A stretch of DNA of 64,000 nt, taken from contig NZ_CP045202.1 in NCBI RefSeq assembly GCF_016864195.1, positions 3,380,501 through 3,444,500 of the forward strand. Direction: 5' to 3'. Numbering within the stretch: the stretch's first letter is position 1; each line of letters begins with the position of its first letter. A program made the position numbers and the translations under genes. Positions 27,254 to 36,987 of the stretch are shown here, one piece after another. The stretch is from Dechloromonas sp. TW-R-39-2 (lineage in GTDB: Bacteria; Pseudomonadota; Gammaproteobacteria; Burkholderiales; Rhodocyclaceae). Below the pieces are notes generated by a model. It made no database searches and was not told where the DNA came from. It was given only the letters and a program-made list of their open reading frames with translations.

Positions 27254-29200
27254 TCAGGCCGCTTCCTGCCTCGCCTGAACCGGCTGCAGCAAGGCATGGA
27301 GTTGAGCCGACAGCATTTCCAGCGCATGAATCTGCTGGAGCAGGCCCTTTTCAACACTTTCCAGTTCGGCAATCCGGTCTTCCAGCGTATCAGTTGCCTG
27401 ATGAATGCGCTTGATGCTTTCAAGGCGGCGCTTCAACTGGATCTGGTGCTCGCGCACCTGGGTTTCCATCGGCGCCATGATGGCGCGCAGCCAGACCTCG
27501 GCATCCTTGTTGGCCCGCTCGAAAGCGCGGCGCACCTGCACGGCGACCTCTTCGAAAAACTTCTGCGTGATGTTTTTCTTGTCATGCGTCAGCAGGCTGC
27601 GCATGGTGTTCAAATGCGTGTCGCACCAGACTTGCAGACGGTCCAGTTCCTTTTCGTAGCGCAACAGCGAGAAAGTCGTCGGCGCGCCCAGCTTGAGGCC
27701 GTGCTCGACAGCAAATTTCTTGTACACCGCTTCCATCATCGACAGGATTTCGCTGATTTCACCGTTCGAGCGTGCCAACGCCTCACGCGAACGGCTGAAA
27801 AAGCTGGCCATTGAATCCGACAGGGTTTTGGAAAACGTTGCATCGAGCATGGTTTCCCGCGTGTCGGCGGTCAACTGGCGCAAGCCGTCGAGACCGAGAT
27901 GTCCGAAGAGATTGTTGGTCAGGGTCGAAAACACGCTGCGCACGGCGTAATAGCGCTGCAGCCCCGACTCGAACTCGTCTTTTTCCGAGCGGACCTTGCC
28001 CATCATGTACTCGACCACGCCCTTGTTCTTGCCACGCAACTCGGTCAGTTCGGTCAGTTGCTCGCGCAAGCCGAGCAGCCGCGAATCGAGCAGACTGCGA
28101 ACGCGACGGCTGACATCGCCGAATTCGCTCTCGGTGTTGTCGCAGACAATTTCGCGCTTGGCCGGGATCAGCTCGCCGGACAAGGCCGCTTCCAGCTGCG
28201 GCAAGCGGCTGCGCTGGAGCAATGCCTCGTCGCCATTAATTTTGGCAACCAAGCCTTTCTGGGCCGAAACGGGGAAAACCTGCTCGACCGGCAATTCAAG
28301 CAGATCGGCGCAGTTATCCGCCTGCTTCTGAATCTCGGCATCGATTTCAGCCGGCGATTTCAACTCGTCCCATTGGCCGTCAATCTTGTTGAGGACCACC
28401 ATGCGACCGCGCCGGGCGGTGCCGCGGTCGGCAATATGTTCGTTCCAGATCGCCATGTCCGACTGGGTCAGACCGGTATCGGCCGCCAGGATGAAAAGGA
28501 CGGCGTGCGCATTGGGCAGCAGCGACAAGGTCAGTTCCGGCTCGGCGCCAATCGCGTTCAATCCCGGCGTATCGAGGATGACCAGGCCCTGCTTGAGCAG
28601 CGGATGCGGGAAGTTGATCACCGCATGGCGCCAGCGCGGCACTTCGACCAGCCCGTCGGAGCCGACGCGATACAGGTCGATTTCTCCGTCGACCGCAGCA
28701 AAGCCGAGACGCGAAGCCTCTTCCGGCGTGACACGCGTCGTTTCGCTGACATGGCGCAGGGCGTCCTGCATCGCTTCCGGCGAAGTGGTATCGAGCGGCA
28801 CCTGCGTCCACTCATCGGCAAAGGCCTTGTACTCGGTAACGCTCGAATTCGAGGCGCGAGTCTGGATCGGCAGGAGCTCGATACGCGGCGAGCGCGCTTC
28901 GTCGAACAACAGTTCGGTCGGGCACATCGTTGTCCGGCCGGCCGACGAAGGCAGCATCCGGCTACCGTATTCGGCAAAGAAGATGGCGTTGATCAGCTCC
29001 GACTTGCCACGCGAAAACTCGGCCACGAAGGCGACATTGAGACGATCTTCGCGCAAGCGGTCGAGCAACTGGGCGAGACGCAGATCGGTCTGCGCATCGG
29101 ACAATTCATTATGGGTCAACCAGGACTGGAACTCGACCAGTTGGGCGGAGAGGCCGGTGCGCCAGGCGGCGTAGGCAGCAAATTGCTTGGCAAGCGACAT
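27254..29200 (-). CDS. Dynamin-family GTPase (bacterial dynamin-like protein)
   Basis: 648 aa. GTPase domain at ~55-300: G1 AEFSRGKSELINA, G2 region TTMCPTEL with the switch Thr, G3 DTPGLNAIG, G4 NKIDG. The remaining ~350 residues are alpha-helical with a C-terminal coiled coil (QLKRRLESIKRIHQATDTLE). No transmembrane segment is obvious. Bacterial dynamins remodel or tether membranes; they often occur in pairs, but only one copy is present here. The ATG at 29200 was chosen because upstream in-frame sequence overlaps the mutM gene. A 62-bp gap separates it from the mutM stop. Confidence 0.85.
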   Translation of the reverse strand: MSLAKQFAAYAAWRTGLSAQLVEFQSWLTHNELSDAQTDLRLAQLLDRLREDRLNVAFVAEFSRGKSELINAIFFAEYGSRMLPSSAGRTTMCPTELLFDEARSPRIELLPIQTRASNSSVTEYKAFADEWTQVPLDTTSPEAMQDALRHVSETTRVTPEEASRLGFAAVDGEIDLYRVGSDGLVEVPRWRHAVINFPHPLLKQGLVILDTPGLNAIGAEPELTLSLLPNAHAVLFILAADTGLTQSDMAIWNEHIADRGTARRGRMVVLNKIDGQWDELKSPAEIDAEIQKQADNCADLLELPVEQVFPVSAQKGLVAKINGDEALLQRSRLPQLEAALSGELIPAKREIVCDNTESEFGDVSRRVRSLLDSRLLGLREQLTELTELRGKNKGVVEYMMGKVRSEKDEFESGLQRYYAVRSVFSTLTNNLFGHLGLDGLRQLTADTRETMLDATFSKTLSDSMASFFSRSREALARSNGEISEILSMMEAVYKKFAVEHGLKLGAPTTFSLLRYEKELDRLQVWCDTHLNTMRSLLTHDKKNITQKFFEEVAVQVRRAFERANKDAEVWLRAIMAPMETQVREHQIQLKRRLESIKRIHQATDTLEDRIAELESVEKGLLQQIHALEMLSAQLHALLQPVQARQEAA

Positions 29201-29262
29201 GTCGGATACCGGAGATACGTTGAGACGATTCAATCTAGCATAAAAACAGAGGCTTGCTGCCG

Positions 29263-30096
29263 CTAATGCTGGCAACCGGGGCAGTAAAAAGTACTGCGCC
29301 CGGCCTGGCGCACTTGCTTGACCACGCCGCCGCAACGCAAACAAGGCTCGCCAGCCCGGTCGTAAACGCCTACCTGGATCTGGAACCAGCCGCTGCTCCC
29401 GTCGCTGTGCATGTAGTTACGAATGGTGCTGCCACCCGCTGCAATGGCATCCGACAGTGTTTGGCGGATGGCCGGCACCAGCAGGCCATAGCGCGCCTTG
29501 CTGATTTTATTGGCAGCGCGTAGCGGCGAAATGCCGGCCCGGAACAGACTTTCCGACGCATAGATATTGCCGATCCCGACCACCCGGTGCGAATCCATCA
29601 GCAGCGGCTTGATCGGCCCGGAACGTTTCAAATTTGCCTGATACAGCCAGTTGACCGTGAAATCGTCCGACAAGGGCTCGATGCCCTGAATGGCCAGCAA
29701 GGGATGCTGTTCGCTCTCTTCCGGCGGGCCGGACTGCCAGAGAATCAGTCCAAAACGGCGCGGATCGGCAAACCGCAGCACATGGCGCGCCAGGACCAGC
29801 TCGAAATGATCATGTTTGACGACGGGCTGACCGTGCGCCACAAAGCGCAGGCTGCCAGACATGCCGAGATGCACCAGCAGGCTGCCCTGCACGCTGTCGC
29901 TGCGGCAATCGATCAACAGGTATTTCCCGCGCCGGCGTATGCCGACGATCCGGCAGCCCGGCAACAAGTCGCGCAACTCGACCGGAATGACATGGCGCAG
30001 CTTGGGCGAACGAATGATGACCTGCTCGATCTGCGCACCGAGTAGCTCGGGCTCCAGGCCGCGACGACAGACTTCGACTTCCGGCAATTCCGGCAT
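29263..30096 (-). CDS. mutM: Formamidopyrimidine-DNA glycosylase
   Basis: 277-aa base-excision repair glycosylase/AP lyase removing 8-oxoguanine. N-terminal MPELPEVEV supplies catalytic Pro2 and Glu3; the H2TH region contains GIGNIYASESLF; the C-terminal zinc finger is CLRCGG...FYCPGCQH. Co-directional with the dynamin-like gene and divergent from the TPR gene. Confidence 0.96.
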   Translation of the reverse strand: MPELPEVEVCRRGLEPELLGAQIEQVIIRSPKLRHVIPVELRDLLPGCRIVGIRRRGKYLLIDCRSDSVQGSLLVHLGMSGSLRFVAHGQPVVKHDHFELVLARHVLRFADPRRFGLILWQSGPPEESEQHPLLAIQGIEPLSDDFTVNWLYQANLKRSGPIKPLLMDSHRVVGIGNIYASESLFRAGISPLRAANKISKARYGLLVPAIRQTLSDAIAAGGSTIRNYMHSDGSSGWFQIQVGVYDRAGEPCLRCGGVVKQVRQAGRSTFYCPGCQH

Positions 30097-30185
30097 TGCT
30101 TGTTCCTCCGACGATTCCCAAATAACATCGCAAACTTACAGGATTCTATGCGTTCCAATACGCATCTCCAGCCCGAAAGCGCCCC

Positions 30186-31913
30186 ATGCCACTGAAGACC
30201 ATCACCGCCGTTCTCGCCATCAGCCTGGGCCTGACCCATTCCGGCCTGCTGCTGGCGGCCGGCGAAACCCCGGCCAAGCCTGCCACCAAACGACAGGCTG
30301 CAGCGGAAGCGGGCAGCAGCTCTTCCGAAAACCTGCTGGCCAGAACGGTTTTCCAGGCGCTGGTCGGCGAATTCGCCCTGCAGCGCAACGATATCAAACT
30401 CGGCCTCGACGCCTGGGTCGATCTGGCTCGCCGGACACGCGACCCGAAAGTCATCGGCCGTGCCGCAGAAGTCGCCGGGCTGACCCGTCAGTACGACCTG
30501 GCCCTCGAACTGACCAAGATGTGGCTGGAAGTCGAGCCGGAATCGCAAGCGGCCAAACAACTGCAATCCTCGCTGCTCGTCACCGCCAACCGGCTTGACG
30601 ACCTCGCTCCGCAAATCACCGCCCTGCTTGAACAGGACAAGGCCAGCCTGCCGGCCAACCTGATGCATCTGAATCGCCTGCTGGCCCGGCATAACGACAA
30701 GAAAGCCGTGCAAAAACTGGTCGACCGCGTCACGGCGCCCTACCACGGTCTGGCCGAAGCCCACTTCGCAATGGGCCAGGCAGCCTTCAATGCCGGCGAC
30801 AACCTGCGGGCGCTCGGCGAAACCGAGAAAGCACTGCAACTGCGCCCGGACTGGGAAGCCGCCGCGCTGATTCGCACCCAGTTGCAGGCCCGCCAGTCAC
30901 CGGCCACAGCGATCGACAGCCTGCAAGACTTCATCAAACGCTACCCGGACGCACGCGATGCCCGCCTGGCGCTCGCCCGTCTGTTGATCAGCGAAAAACA
31001 GTACGACGCCGCCCGCAGCCAGTTCGACCGTTTGATCAAGGACAACCCGGACAATCCCGAAGTGATTTACCCGGTAGCCATGCTCGCCCTGCAACAAGGC
31101 GACATCGCCACCGGCCGGGCGCAACTGGAGCGCCTGCTGCACACCGACATCAGCGACAAGAGCACGCCGCACTTCTTCCTCGGCCAGATCGAGCAGGATG
31201 AGAAAAAGCTCGATGCGGCGCTCGATCACTATCTGCAAGTCACCAGCGGCGAGCAATACATTGCCGCCCGCTCACGGGCTGCCCAGATTCTGCTGCAACA
31301 GGGAAAAAACGAAGAAGCCCGTACGCTGCTGCATGAAACGCGCGGCAGCAGCAATGCCGAACGCACCCAGCTGACGATGGCGGAAGCTCAGTTGCTGCGT
31401 GAAGCGGGACGCCACGCCGAAGCCTTCACCCTGCTCGAAACGGCCCTGAAGAACCAGCCGGACAGCCCGGAATTGCTCTATGAAAGCGCGTTGACCGCGG
31501 AACGCCTGGGCAAGCCCGAGGTTCTCGAAGCCCACCTGACCCGGCTGCTCAAGATTGCCCCGGAACACGCCCACGCGCTGAACGCACTCGGTTACTCATG
31601 GGCCGAACGCAACATCCGCCTGCCCGAAGCCCACGAACTAATTTCCCGCGCACTCAGCCTGATGCCGGAAGACCCCTTCATCATGGACAGCCTCGGCTGG
31701 GTGCTCTACCGCCAGGGCAAGCTCGGCGAAGCACTGACGACGCTGCAACGCGCCTACAGCCTGAAAGCCGACCCGGAAATTGCCGCCCACATCGGCGAAT
31801 TGCTCTGGGCCATGAACCGCAAGGACGAAGCTCGTCGCCTGCTGAGCGACGCGGCGCGCCAGAACCCGGACAGCGAAGTCCTGAACGCCACCATCAAGAA
31901 ACTGCTGCCTTGA
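30186..31913 (+). CDS. Tetratricopeptide-repeat protein, exported
   Basis: 575 aa. N-terminal signal-like segment (TITAVLAISLGLTHSGLLLA) followed by about ten TPR units, e.g. ARLLISEKQYDAARSQFDRL and MDSLGWVLYRQGKLGEALTT. Probably a periplasmic scaffold. Its stop overlaps the TTG start of lolB, and TPR-lolB-ispE is a widely conserved betaproteobacterial order, suggesting an outer-membrane biogenesis role (inference). Confidence 0.85.
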   Translation: MPLKTITAVLAISLGLTHSGLLLAAGETPAKPATKRQAAAEAGSSSSENLLARTVFQALVGEFALQRNDIKLGLDAWVDLARRTRDPKVIGRAAEVAGLTRQYDLALELTKMWLEVEPESQAAKQLQSSLLVTANRLDDLAPQITALLEQDKASLPANLMHLNRLLARHNDKKAVQKLVDRVTAPYHGLAEAHFAMGQAAFNAGDNLRALGETEKALQLRPDWEAAALIRTQLQARQSPATAIDSLQDFIKRYPDARDARLALARLLISEKQYDAARSQFDRLIKDNPDNPEVIYPVAMLALQQGDIATGRAQLERLLHTDISDKSTPHFFLGQIEQDEKKLDAALDHYLQVTSGEQYIAARSRAAQILLQQGKNEEARTLLHETRGSSNAERTQLTMAEAQLLREAGRHAEAFTLLETALKNQPDSPELLYESALTAERLGKPEVLEAHLTRLLKIAPEHAHALNALGYSWAERNIRLPEAHELISRALSLMPEDPFIMDSLGWVLYRQGKLGEALTTLQRAYSLKADPEIAAHIGELLWAMNRKDEARRLLSDAARQNPDSEVLNATIKKLLP

Positions 31914-32479
31914 AAAAAGGTGTTATCGCACTGTGCGCCAGCCTGCTGCTCGGTGCATGCGCCAGTGCGCCGCTCGCCCCCTTGCCAGCCCGCGACCAGA
32001 TTCGCGACTTCGCACTTGAAGCGCGCTTCGCACTGCGCGTTACCCAGACCGGCCAGAAAGCCGAAAATGCCGGCGGTCGACTCAGCTGGGAGCACAAAAA
32101 TGGCAACAACCACCTGCTGATCGCCAATCCGCTCGGCTTTACCCTGGCCGAGATCGACACCACACCCGAACTCTCCCGCCTGCAAACCGCAGATGGCAAG
32201 ATTCGCACCTCGCCGGACGCTGAAGCATTGATTGAAGAAGTCACCGGCCAGCGCCTGCCGATCATCCAGCTACCGGGCTGGCTGCTCGGCCAGAATCCGG
32301 GGCCAGACACCCGCCTGGACCCGAACGGACGACCATCCCGGCGCCACGAAGCCGGCTGGACGATCGACTACACCTATGCCGACGACCATCCGGATGCCTT
32401 GCCCGAGCGCCTGATGCTGAACCGCGATGGGGAAATCGAACTGCGCCTGCGCATTGAAGAATGGAAAGTACACCCATGA
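31910..32479 (+). CDS. lolB: Outer-membrane lipoprotein insertase LolB
   Basis: 189 aa. Receives lipoproteins from LolA and inserts them in the outer membrane. Signal peptide with lipobox LLGAC, then the half-barrel: FALEARFALRV, GGRLSWEH, LLIANPLGFTLAEI and LPGWLLGQ. TTG start at 31910 overlaps the TPR stop (TTGA); no better start precedes the lipobox. Coupled to ispE by ATGA. Confidence 0.92.
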   Translation: MKKGVIALCASLLLGACASAPLAPLPARDQIRDFALEARFALRVTQTGQKAENAGGRLSWEHKNGNNHLLIANPLGFTLAEIDTTPELSRLQTADGKIRTSPDAEALIEEVTGQRLPIIQLPGWLLGQNPGPDTRLDPNGRPSRRHEAGWTIDYTYADDHPDALPERLMLNRDGEIELRLRIEEWKVHP

Positions 32480-33321
32480 ATGACTGGAACTGGGACAGCC
32501 AATGGCCGGCACCGGCCAAACTCAACCTGTTCCTGCACGTCGTCGGACGACGGGCGGATGGCTATCACTTGTTGCAAACAGTTTTCCGCTTCATCGACCG
32601 GGCCGACCAGCTACGCTTCAGCCCACGCAGCGACGGCCAGATCGTGCTCACCACGCCCATCCCCGGCGTCCCGTCCGACAGCGACCTGACCGTCCGTGCC
32701 GCCCGCCTGCTGCAGCAAGCCAGCGGCTGCACTCAAGGGGCGACGATCGAACTCGACAAAAAGCTGCCGATGGGTGGCGGACTCGGCGGCGGCAGTTCCG
32801 ATGCAGCCACTGTGCTGGTCGCACTCAATCACCTCTGGCAAACCGGCCTCTCGCGTCCGGTGCTGGAAAAACTGGGGCTGACGCTGGGCGCCGATGTCCC
32901 AGTGTTCGTACACGGCCGCAACACCTTCGCCGAAGGCATCGGCGAAGCTTTCACCGATGTCGAGCTGCCGGCAGCGAGCTATCTCGTCCTGCATCCTGCG
33001 GTCAACGTCCCGACGCCGGCCATTTTCGGGGCCGCCGAACTCAAACGCGACACACCGGCCATCGCACCGGGCGACTGGCGCCATGGCGATGGACACAATG
33101 ATCTGCAAACGGTGGCCTGCGCAAAATTTCCTGCGGTTGCCGAACATCTCGACTGGCTTCGCCAATACGCCCCGCAAGCCATGATGACCGGCTCCGGCGC
33201 CTGCGTATTCGCCGAATTCGCCAGCCGCAGCACTGCCGAAACCGTCTTCGCCCAGCTACCGGCCGGCATGACCGGCTGGCTGGCCGAAGGACTGCCGGAA
33301 CATCCATTGGCAAAAATCTGA
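32476..33321 (+). CDS. ispE: 4-diphosphocytidyl-2-C-methyl-D-erythritol kinase
   Basis: 281-aa GHMP kinase of the MEP isoprenoid pathway. PAPAKLNLFLHVVGRRADGYH at the N-terminus with the substrate Lys, ATP loop PMGGGLGGGSSDAAT, C-terminal MMTGSGACVFAEF. The ATG at 32476 overlaps the lolB stop; an alternative ATG lies 15 nt upstream at 32461. Confidence 0.95.
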   Translation: MNDWNWDSQWPAPAKLNLFLHVVGRRADGYHLLQTVFRFIDRADQLRFSPRSDGQIVLTTPIPGVPSDSDLTVRAARLLQQASGCTQGATIELDKKLPMGGGLGGGSSDAATVLVALNHLWQTGLSRPVLEKLGLTLGADVPVFVHGRNTFAEGIGEAFTDVELPAASYLVLHPAVNVPTPAIFGAAELKRDTPAIAPGDWRHGDGHNDLQTVACAKFPAVAEHLDWLRQYAPQAMMTGSGACVFAEFASRSTAETVFAQLPAGMTGWLAEGLPEHPLAKI

Positions 33322-33329
33322 AAAAGTAG

Positions 33330-33358
33330 TGGACAGCGCGAAGAACGATCTGTAATAT
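33330..33358 (+). promoter_or_regulatory. Sigma-70 promoter of tRNA-Gln
   Basis: TGGACA, 17-nt spacer, TAATAT, with a GC-rich discriminator (TCGCGCC) typical of stable-RNA promoters. It lies about 40 nt before the mature tRNA. Confidence 0.65.
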
Positions 33359-33398
33359 TCGCGCCTCGTTCGCACACGAACCCGTGCAAACGATCCGC

Positions 33399-33475
33399 TG
33401 GGGAGTCGCCAAGTTGGTCAAGGCACCGGATTTTGATTCCGGCATTCGAAGGTTCGAATCCTTCTTCCCCAGCCA
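33399..33475 (+). tRNA. tRNA-Gln(TTG)
   Basis: 77 nt including encoded CCA. Acceptor stem TGGGGAG/TTCCCCA, anticodon stem CCGGA/TCCGG around loop TTTTGAT with anticodon TTG at 33433-33435, T-arm GAAGG-TTCGAAT-CCTTC. It reads CAA and probably CAG. Located between ispE and prs, a common betaproteobacterial position. Confidence 0.97.
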
Positions 33476-33484
33476 AGTTTCCTT

Positions 33485-33511
33485 CGGGCAGGCCTAAAAC
33501 CTGCCCGATTT
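33485..33511 (+). terminator. Terminator after tRNA-Gln
   Basis: CGGGCAGG / CCTGCCCG, 8-bp perfect stem with 7-nt loop, followed by ATTT. The short U tract makes it modest; prs begins 46 bp later. Confidence 0.6.
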
Positions 33512-33556
33512 CCATTGTGGCACGCAAAATATGCATACGCCCTGAGGGATGTTGAT

Positions 33557-34507
33557 ATGGCCTACAACAGCTTGATGGTCTTCACCGGCAACGCCAATCC
33601 AAAACTGGCAGCCGACGTCGCAACGCAACTCAACGTCGATCTTGGGCGCGCCAATGTCGGCCGCTTCTCGGACGGCGAAGTCAGCGTTGAACTGCAGGAA
33701 CACGTCCGCGGTCGCGATATTTTCGTGCTGCAATCGACCTGCGCCCCGTGCAACGACAACCTGATGGAACTTCTCGTCGTTGTCGACTCGCTGAAGCGCG
33801 CCTCGGCCGGCCGGATCACCGCCGCCATCCCCTACTTCGGCTACGCCCGCCAGGATCGCCGCTCGCGTTCGTCGCGCGTGCCCATCGCCGCCAAGCTGGT
33901 CGCCAACATGCTGGCCGCTTCCGGCGTCGACCGCGTGCTGACCATGGACTTGCACGCCGAACAGATCCAGGGCTTCTTCGACATTCCGGTCGATAACATC
34001 TACGCCCTGCCGATCCTGCTCGAAGACATCCTCAAGCAGAATTACGAAAACCCGATGGTCGTTTCTCCCGACCACGGCGGCGTCGTTCGCGCCCGTTCGC
34101 TGGCCAAGCGCCTCGAATGCGACCTGGCGATCATCGACAAGCGTCGTCCGAAAGCCAACGTCTCCGAAGTGATGAACATCATCGGCGAAGTCGACGGCCG
34201 CACCTGCATCATCATGGATGACATGGTCGACACCGCCGGCACGCTGTGCAAGGCCGCCACCGCACTCAAGCAGCACGGTGCCAAGAAGGTTGTCGCCTAC
34301 TGCACGCACCCGGTTCTTTCCGGCCCGGCCGTCGAGCGCGTCAATTCGTCCGACCTCGATGCCCTGGTCGTCACCGATACCATTCCGCTGCGCGACGATG
34401 CCGCTGCCTCACCGCGCATCCGCCAGCTGTCCGTGGCCGACATCATGGCCGAAACCATTCGCCGGATCAGCAACGACGACTCCGTCTCGTCGCTGTTCAT
34501 CGACTAA
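33557..34507 (+). CDS. prs: Ribose-phosphate pyrophosphokinase
   Basis: 316 aa, makes PRPP for nucleotides, His and Trp. Flexible-loop region [44 protein letters not shown], and the PRPP loop [20 protein letters not shown] at 33557 with GAGGG upstream; a 14-residue in-frame extension lacks support. Confidence 0.96.
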   Translation: MAYNSLMVFTGNANPKLAADVATQLNVDLGRANVGRFSDGEVSVELQEHVRGRDIFVLQSTCAPCNDNLMELLVVVDSLKRASAGRITAAIPYFGYARQDRRSRSSRVPIAAKLVANMLAASGVDRVLTMDLHAEQIQGFFDIPVDNIYALPILLEDILKQNYENPMVVSPDHGGVVRARSLAKRLECDLAIIDKRRPKANVSEVMNIIGEVDGRTCIIMDDMVDTAGTLCKAATALKQHGAKKVVAYCTHPVLSGPAVERVNSSDLDALVVTDTIPLRDDAAASPRIRQLSVADIMAETIRRISNDDSVSSLFID

Positions 34508-34562
34508 GTTTTTTTAACCTTCCCGTTCTGGTCGCGGACCGGGAAACCACTGGAGTATCACC

Positions 34563-35165
34563 ATGCAATTCGAACTTATCGCTCAAGCGCGTACGCTGCA
34601 GGGAACGGGTGCGAGCCGCCGCCTGCGTCGCGCTGGCACCGTCCCGGGCATCGTCTACGGCGGCGAAGCTGCCCCGGTCGCCATCGAAACCAACCACAAC
34701 GATCTGCTGCTCAAGCTGAAGAAGGAAGCCTTCCACGCTTCCATCATCAACATCGTGATCGATGGCAAGAAAGAACAGGTTCTGCTGCGCGATTTCCAGA
34801 CGCACGCCTACAAGCCGCTCGTCCTGCACATCGACTTCCAGCGCGTTGACGCCACCCACGAACTGCACATCAAGGTGCCGCTCCACTTCATCAACGAAGA
34901 AGTCGCTCCGGGCGTCAAGCTCAACGGCGGCCTGGTCAACCACGTTCTGACCGAAGTCGACGTGCACTGCCTGGCCAAGGATCTGCCGGAATTCATCGAA
35001 GTTGACCTGGCTGCCCTGAAGGTTGGCGACAGCATTCACCTCTCCCAGCTCAAGCTGCCGAATGGCGTCAAGCTGGTTGCCCACGCTTCTGACGACGTCG
35101 TCGTCGGTATCGTCGGCAAGGGCGGTGCTTCCGAAGCTGCTGAAGGCGAAGCTGCTGCCGAGTAA
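34563..35165 (+). CDS. rplY: 50S ribosomal protein L25 (CTC form)
   Basis: 200-aa L25 with C-terminal TL5/CTC domain, binding 5S rRNA. N-terminal [19 protein letters not shown] and VPGIVYGG are diagnostic; the tail (~[14 protein letters not shown]) is acidic. TGGAG precedes the ATG. The 55-bp spacer after prs can fold as a bulged hairpin (34520-34545) of unknown role. A terminator follows at 35188. Confidence 0.95.
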   Translation: MQFELIAQARTLQGTGASRRLRRAGTVPGIVYGGEAAPVAIETNHNDLLLKLKKEAFHASIINIVIDGKKEQVLLRDFQTHAYKPLVLHIDFQRVDATHELHIKVPLHFINEEVAPGVKLNGGLVNHVLTEVDVHCLAKDLPEFIEVDLAALKVGDSIHLSQLKLPNGVKLVAHASDDVVVGIVGKGGASEAAEGEAAAE

Positions 35166-35187
35166 TTTCGGACACGCTGCTGCACTG

Positions 35188-35221
35188 GCCGCCGCTGGCA
35201 AATTGCCGCCGGCGGCTTTTT
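35188..35221 (+). terminator. Terminator after rplY
   Basis: GCCGCCG ... CGGCGGC stem with an internal GGCA/TGCC extension, directly followed by TTTTT. It lies between rplY and pth and may only partly separate their transcripts. Confidence 0.8.
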
Positions 35222-35234
35222 CGCGCTTGCACTC

Positions 35235-35813
35235 ATGAATCCACCTCGTCTCATCGTCGGTCTCGGCAACCCCGGACCGGAATACGAAGCCACCCGACAC
35301 AATGTCGGCTTCTGGTTTGTCGACCAACTGGCCGACAAGCTGAAAGCACCCCTCGCCCTCCAGCCCAAATTCTTTGGTCGGGCCGGTCGCGCCGGCGAAA
35401 CCTGGCTGCTCGAACCAACCACGTTCATGAACCGCTCCGGTCAAGCGGTCGCAGCACTGGCCAATTTCTACAAGATTCCCCCAGCCGAGATTCTCGTCAT
35501 TCACGACGAACTCGACCTGCCGCCCGGCGGCATCCGCCTCAAGCAGGGCGGCGGCAACGGCGGCCACAACGGCCTGAAGGATATTCAGGCCAAGCTCGGC
35601 ACTCCGGACTTCTGGCGCCTGCGCATCGGCATCGGCCATCCACGCACACTCGGCCTGTCGCAACAGGTGGTTGATTTCGTGCTGCACCAGCCGCGCAAGG
35701 AAGAAATGCCGGATATCGAACACGCCCTCGCCCGCTGCCTGCTGGCCTGGCCCAAACTTGCCGCCGGAGACTTTGCCGGCGCTCAACAACAGTTGCACGG
35801 CAAAGCCGTTTAG
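35235..35813 (+). CDS. pth: Peptidyl-tRNA hydrolase
   Basis: 192 aa, releases tRNA from prematurely dropped peptidyl-t[24 protein letters not shown] contains the catalytic His region, with [10 protein letters not shown], the Asp in [11 protein letters not shown] and [13 protein letters not shown]. Adjacent ychF 25 bp downstream is the usual partner. Confidence 0.96.
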   Translation: MNPPRLIVGLGNPGPEYEATRHNVGFWFVDQLADKLKAPLALQPKFFGRAGRAGETWLLEPTTFMNRSGQAVAALANFYKIPPAEILVIHDELDLPPGGIRLKQGGGNGGHNGLKDIQAKLGTPDFWRLRIGIGHPRTLGLSQQVVDFVLHQPRKEEMPDIEHALARCLLAWPKLAAGDFAGAQQQLHGKAV

Positions 35814-35838
35814 TTGGCAACCTTCCAGGAAAAACTCC

Positions 35839-36930
35839 ATGTCTTTGAAATGCGGCATCGTCGGCCTGCCTAACGTCGGCAAATCCACCCTGTTCAACGC
35901 CCTGACCAAGTCGGGCATTGCGGCTGAAAACTATCCCTTCTGCACCATCGAGCCAAACGTCGGCATCGTTGAAGTACCGGACAAGCGCCTGGCCCAGCTG
36001 TCGGCCATCGTCAAACCGCAGAAGATCCAGTCGGCCATCGTTGAATTCGTCGACATCGCCGGCCTGGTTGCCGGCGCCTCCAAGGGCGAAGGTCTGGGCA
36101 ACCAGTTTCTGGCCAATATTCGCGAAACCGATGCCATCGTGCACGTCGTCCGCTGCTTTGCCGACGACAACGTGATTCACGTTTCCGGCGGCGTCGATCC
36201 GCTGCGCGACATCGAAGTCATCGATACCGAACTGGCGCTGGCCGACATGGCCTCCGTCGAGAAGGCACTGAACCGCTACCGCCGCCCGGCCAGCTCTGGC
36301 GACAAGGAAGCCAAGGCCCTGGTCGCCGTGCTCGAAAAATGTTTCACCCAGCTCGACCAGGCCAAGGCCATCCGCGCCCTCGACCTGTCCAAGGAAGAGC
36401 TGGCCCTGATCAAGCCATTCTGCATGATTACCGGCAAACCGGTGCTTTATGTCGCCAACGTCGCTGAAAGTGGTTTCGAGAACAACCCGCTGCTCGACGC
36501 GGTACGCGCTCACGCGGCCACCGAAAAGGCCGAAGTCGTTTCCGTTTGCGCAGCCATCGAAGCCGAAATCGCCGACCTCGACGACGAGGAAAAGCAGATG
36601 TTCCTGGCCGACCTCGGCCTTGAGGAACCGGGCCTCGACCGTCTGATTCACGCCGGTTACAAGCTGCTCGGTCTGTCGACCTACTTCACCGCCGGGGTCA
36701 AGGAAGTGCGCGCCTGGACCATCCACCAGGGCGATACCGCACCGCAGGCAGCCGGTGTCATCCACACCGATTTCGAGCGCGGCTTCATTCGCGCCCAAAC
36801 CATCGCCTTCGACGATTTCATCACCTACAAGGGTGAAGCGGGTGCCAAGGAAGCGGGCAAGATGCGCGCCGAAGGCAAGGAATACATCGTCAAGGACGGC
36901 GATGTACTGAACTTCCTGTTCAACGTCTGA
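35839..36930 (+). CDS. ychF: Redox-regulated ATPase YchF/OLA1
   Basis: 363-aa Obg-family P-loop protein that prefers ATP. G1 [16 protein letters not shown]3 [20 protein letters not shown], altered G4 YVANVAES in place of NKxD, C-terminal TGS-like domain ending [12 protein letters not shown]. It associates with ribosomes and oxidative-stress control. ATG at 35839. Confidence 0.96.
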   Translation: MSLKCGIVGLPNVGKSTLFNALTKSGIAAENYPFCTIEPNVGIVEVPDKRLAQLSAIVKPQKIQSAIVEFVDIAGLVAGASKGEGLGNQFLANIRETDAIVHVVRCFADDNVIHVSGGVDPLRDIEVIDTELALADMASVEKALNRYRRPASSGDKEAKALVAVLEKCFTQLDQAKAIRALDLSKEELALIKPFCMITGKPVLYVANVAESGFENNPLLDAVRAHAATEKAEVVSVCAAIEAEIADLDDEEKQMFLADLGLEEPGLDRLIHAGYKLLGLSTYFTAGVKEVRAWTIHQGDTAPQAAGVIHTDFERGFIRAQTIAFDDFITYKGEAGAKEAGKMRAEGKEYIVKDGDVLNFLFNV

Positions 36931-36987
36931 TCCCGCCTCACTGGCAGGACGATCACACGTCATGGCGCTCTTCGCTGATCTCGCCGC

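Noticed and set aside
27899-29266. 455-aa plus-strand ORF
   Set aside because: Antisense to the dynamin-like gene, whose motifs are clear.
34497-35918. 473-aa minus-strand ORF over rplY/pth
   Set aside because: Shadow of two certain genes on the other strand; no start signal or motif.
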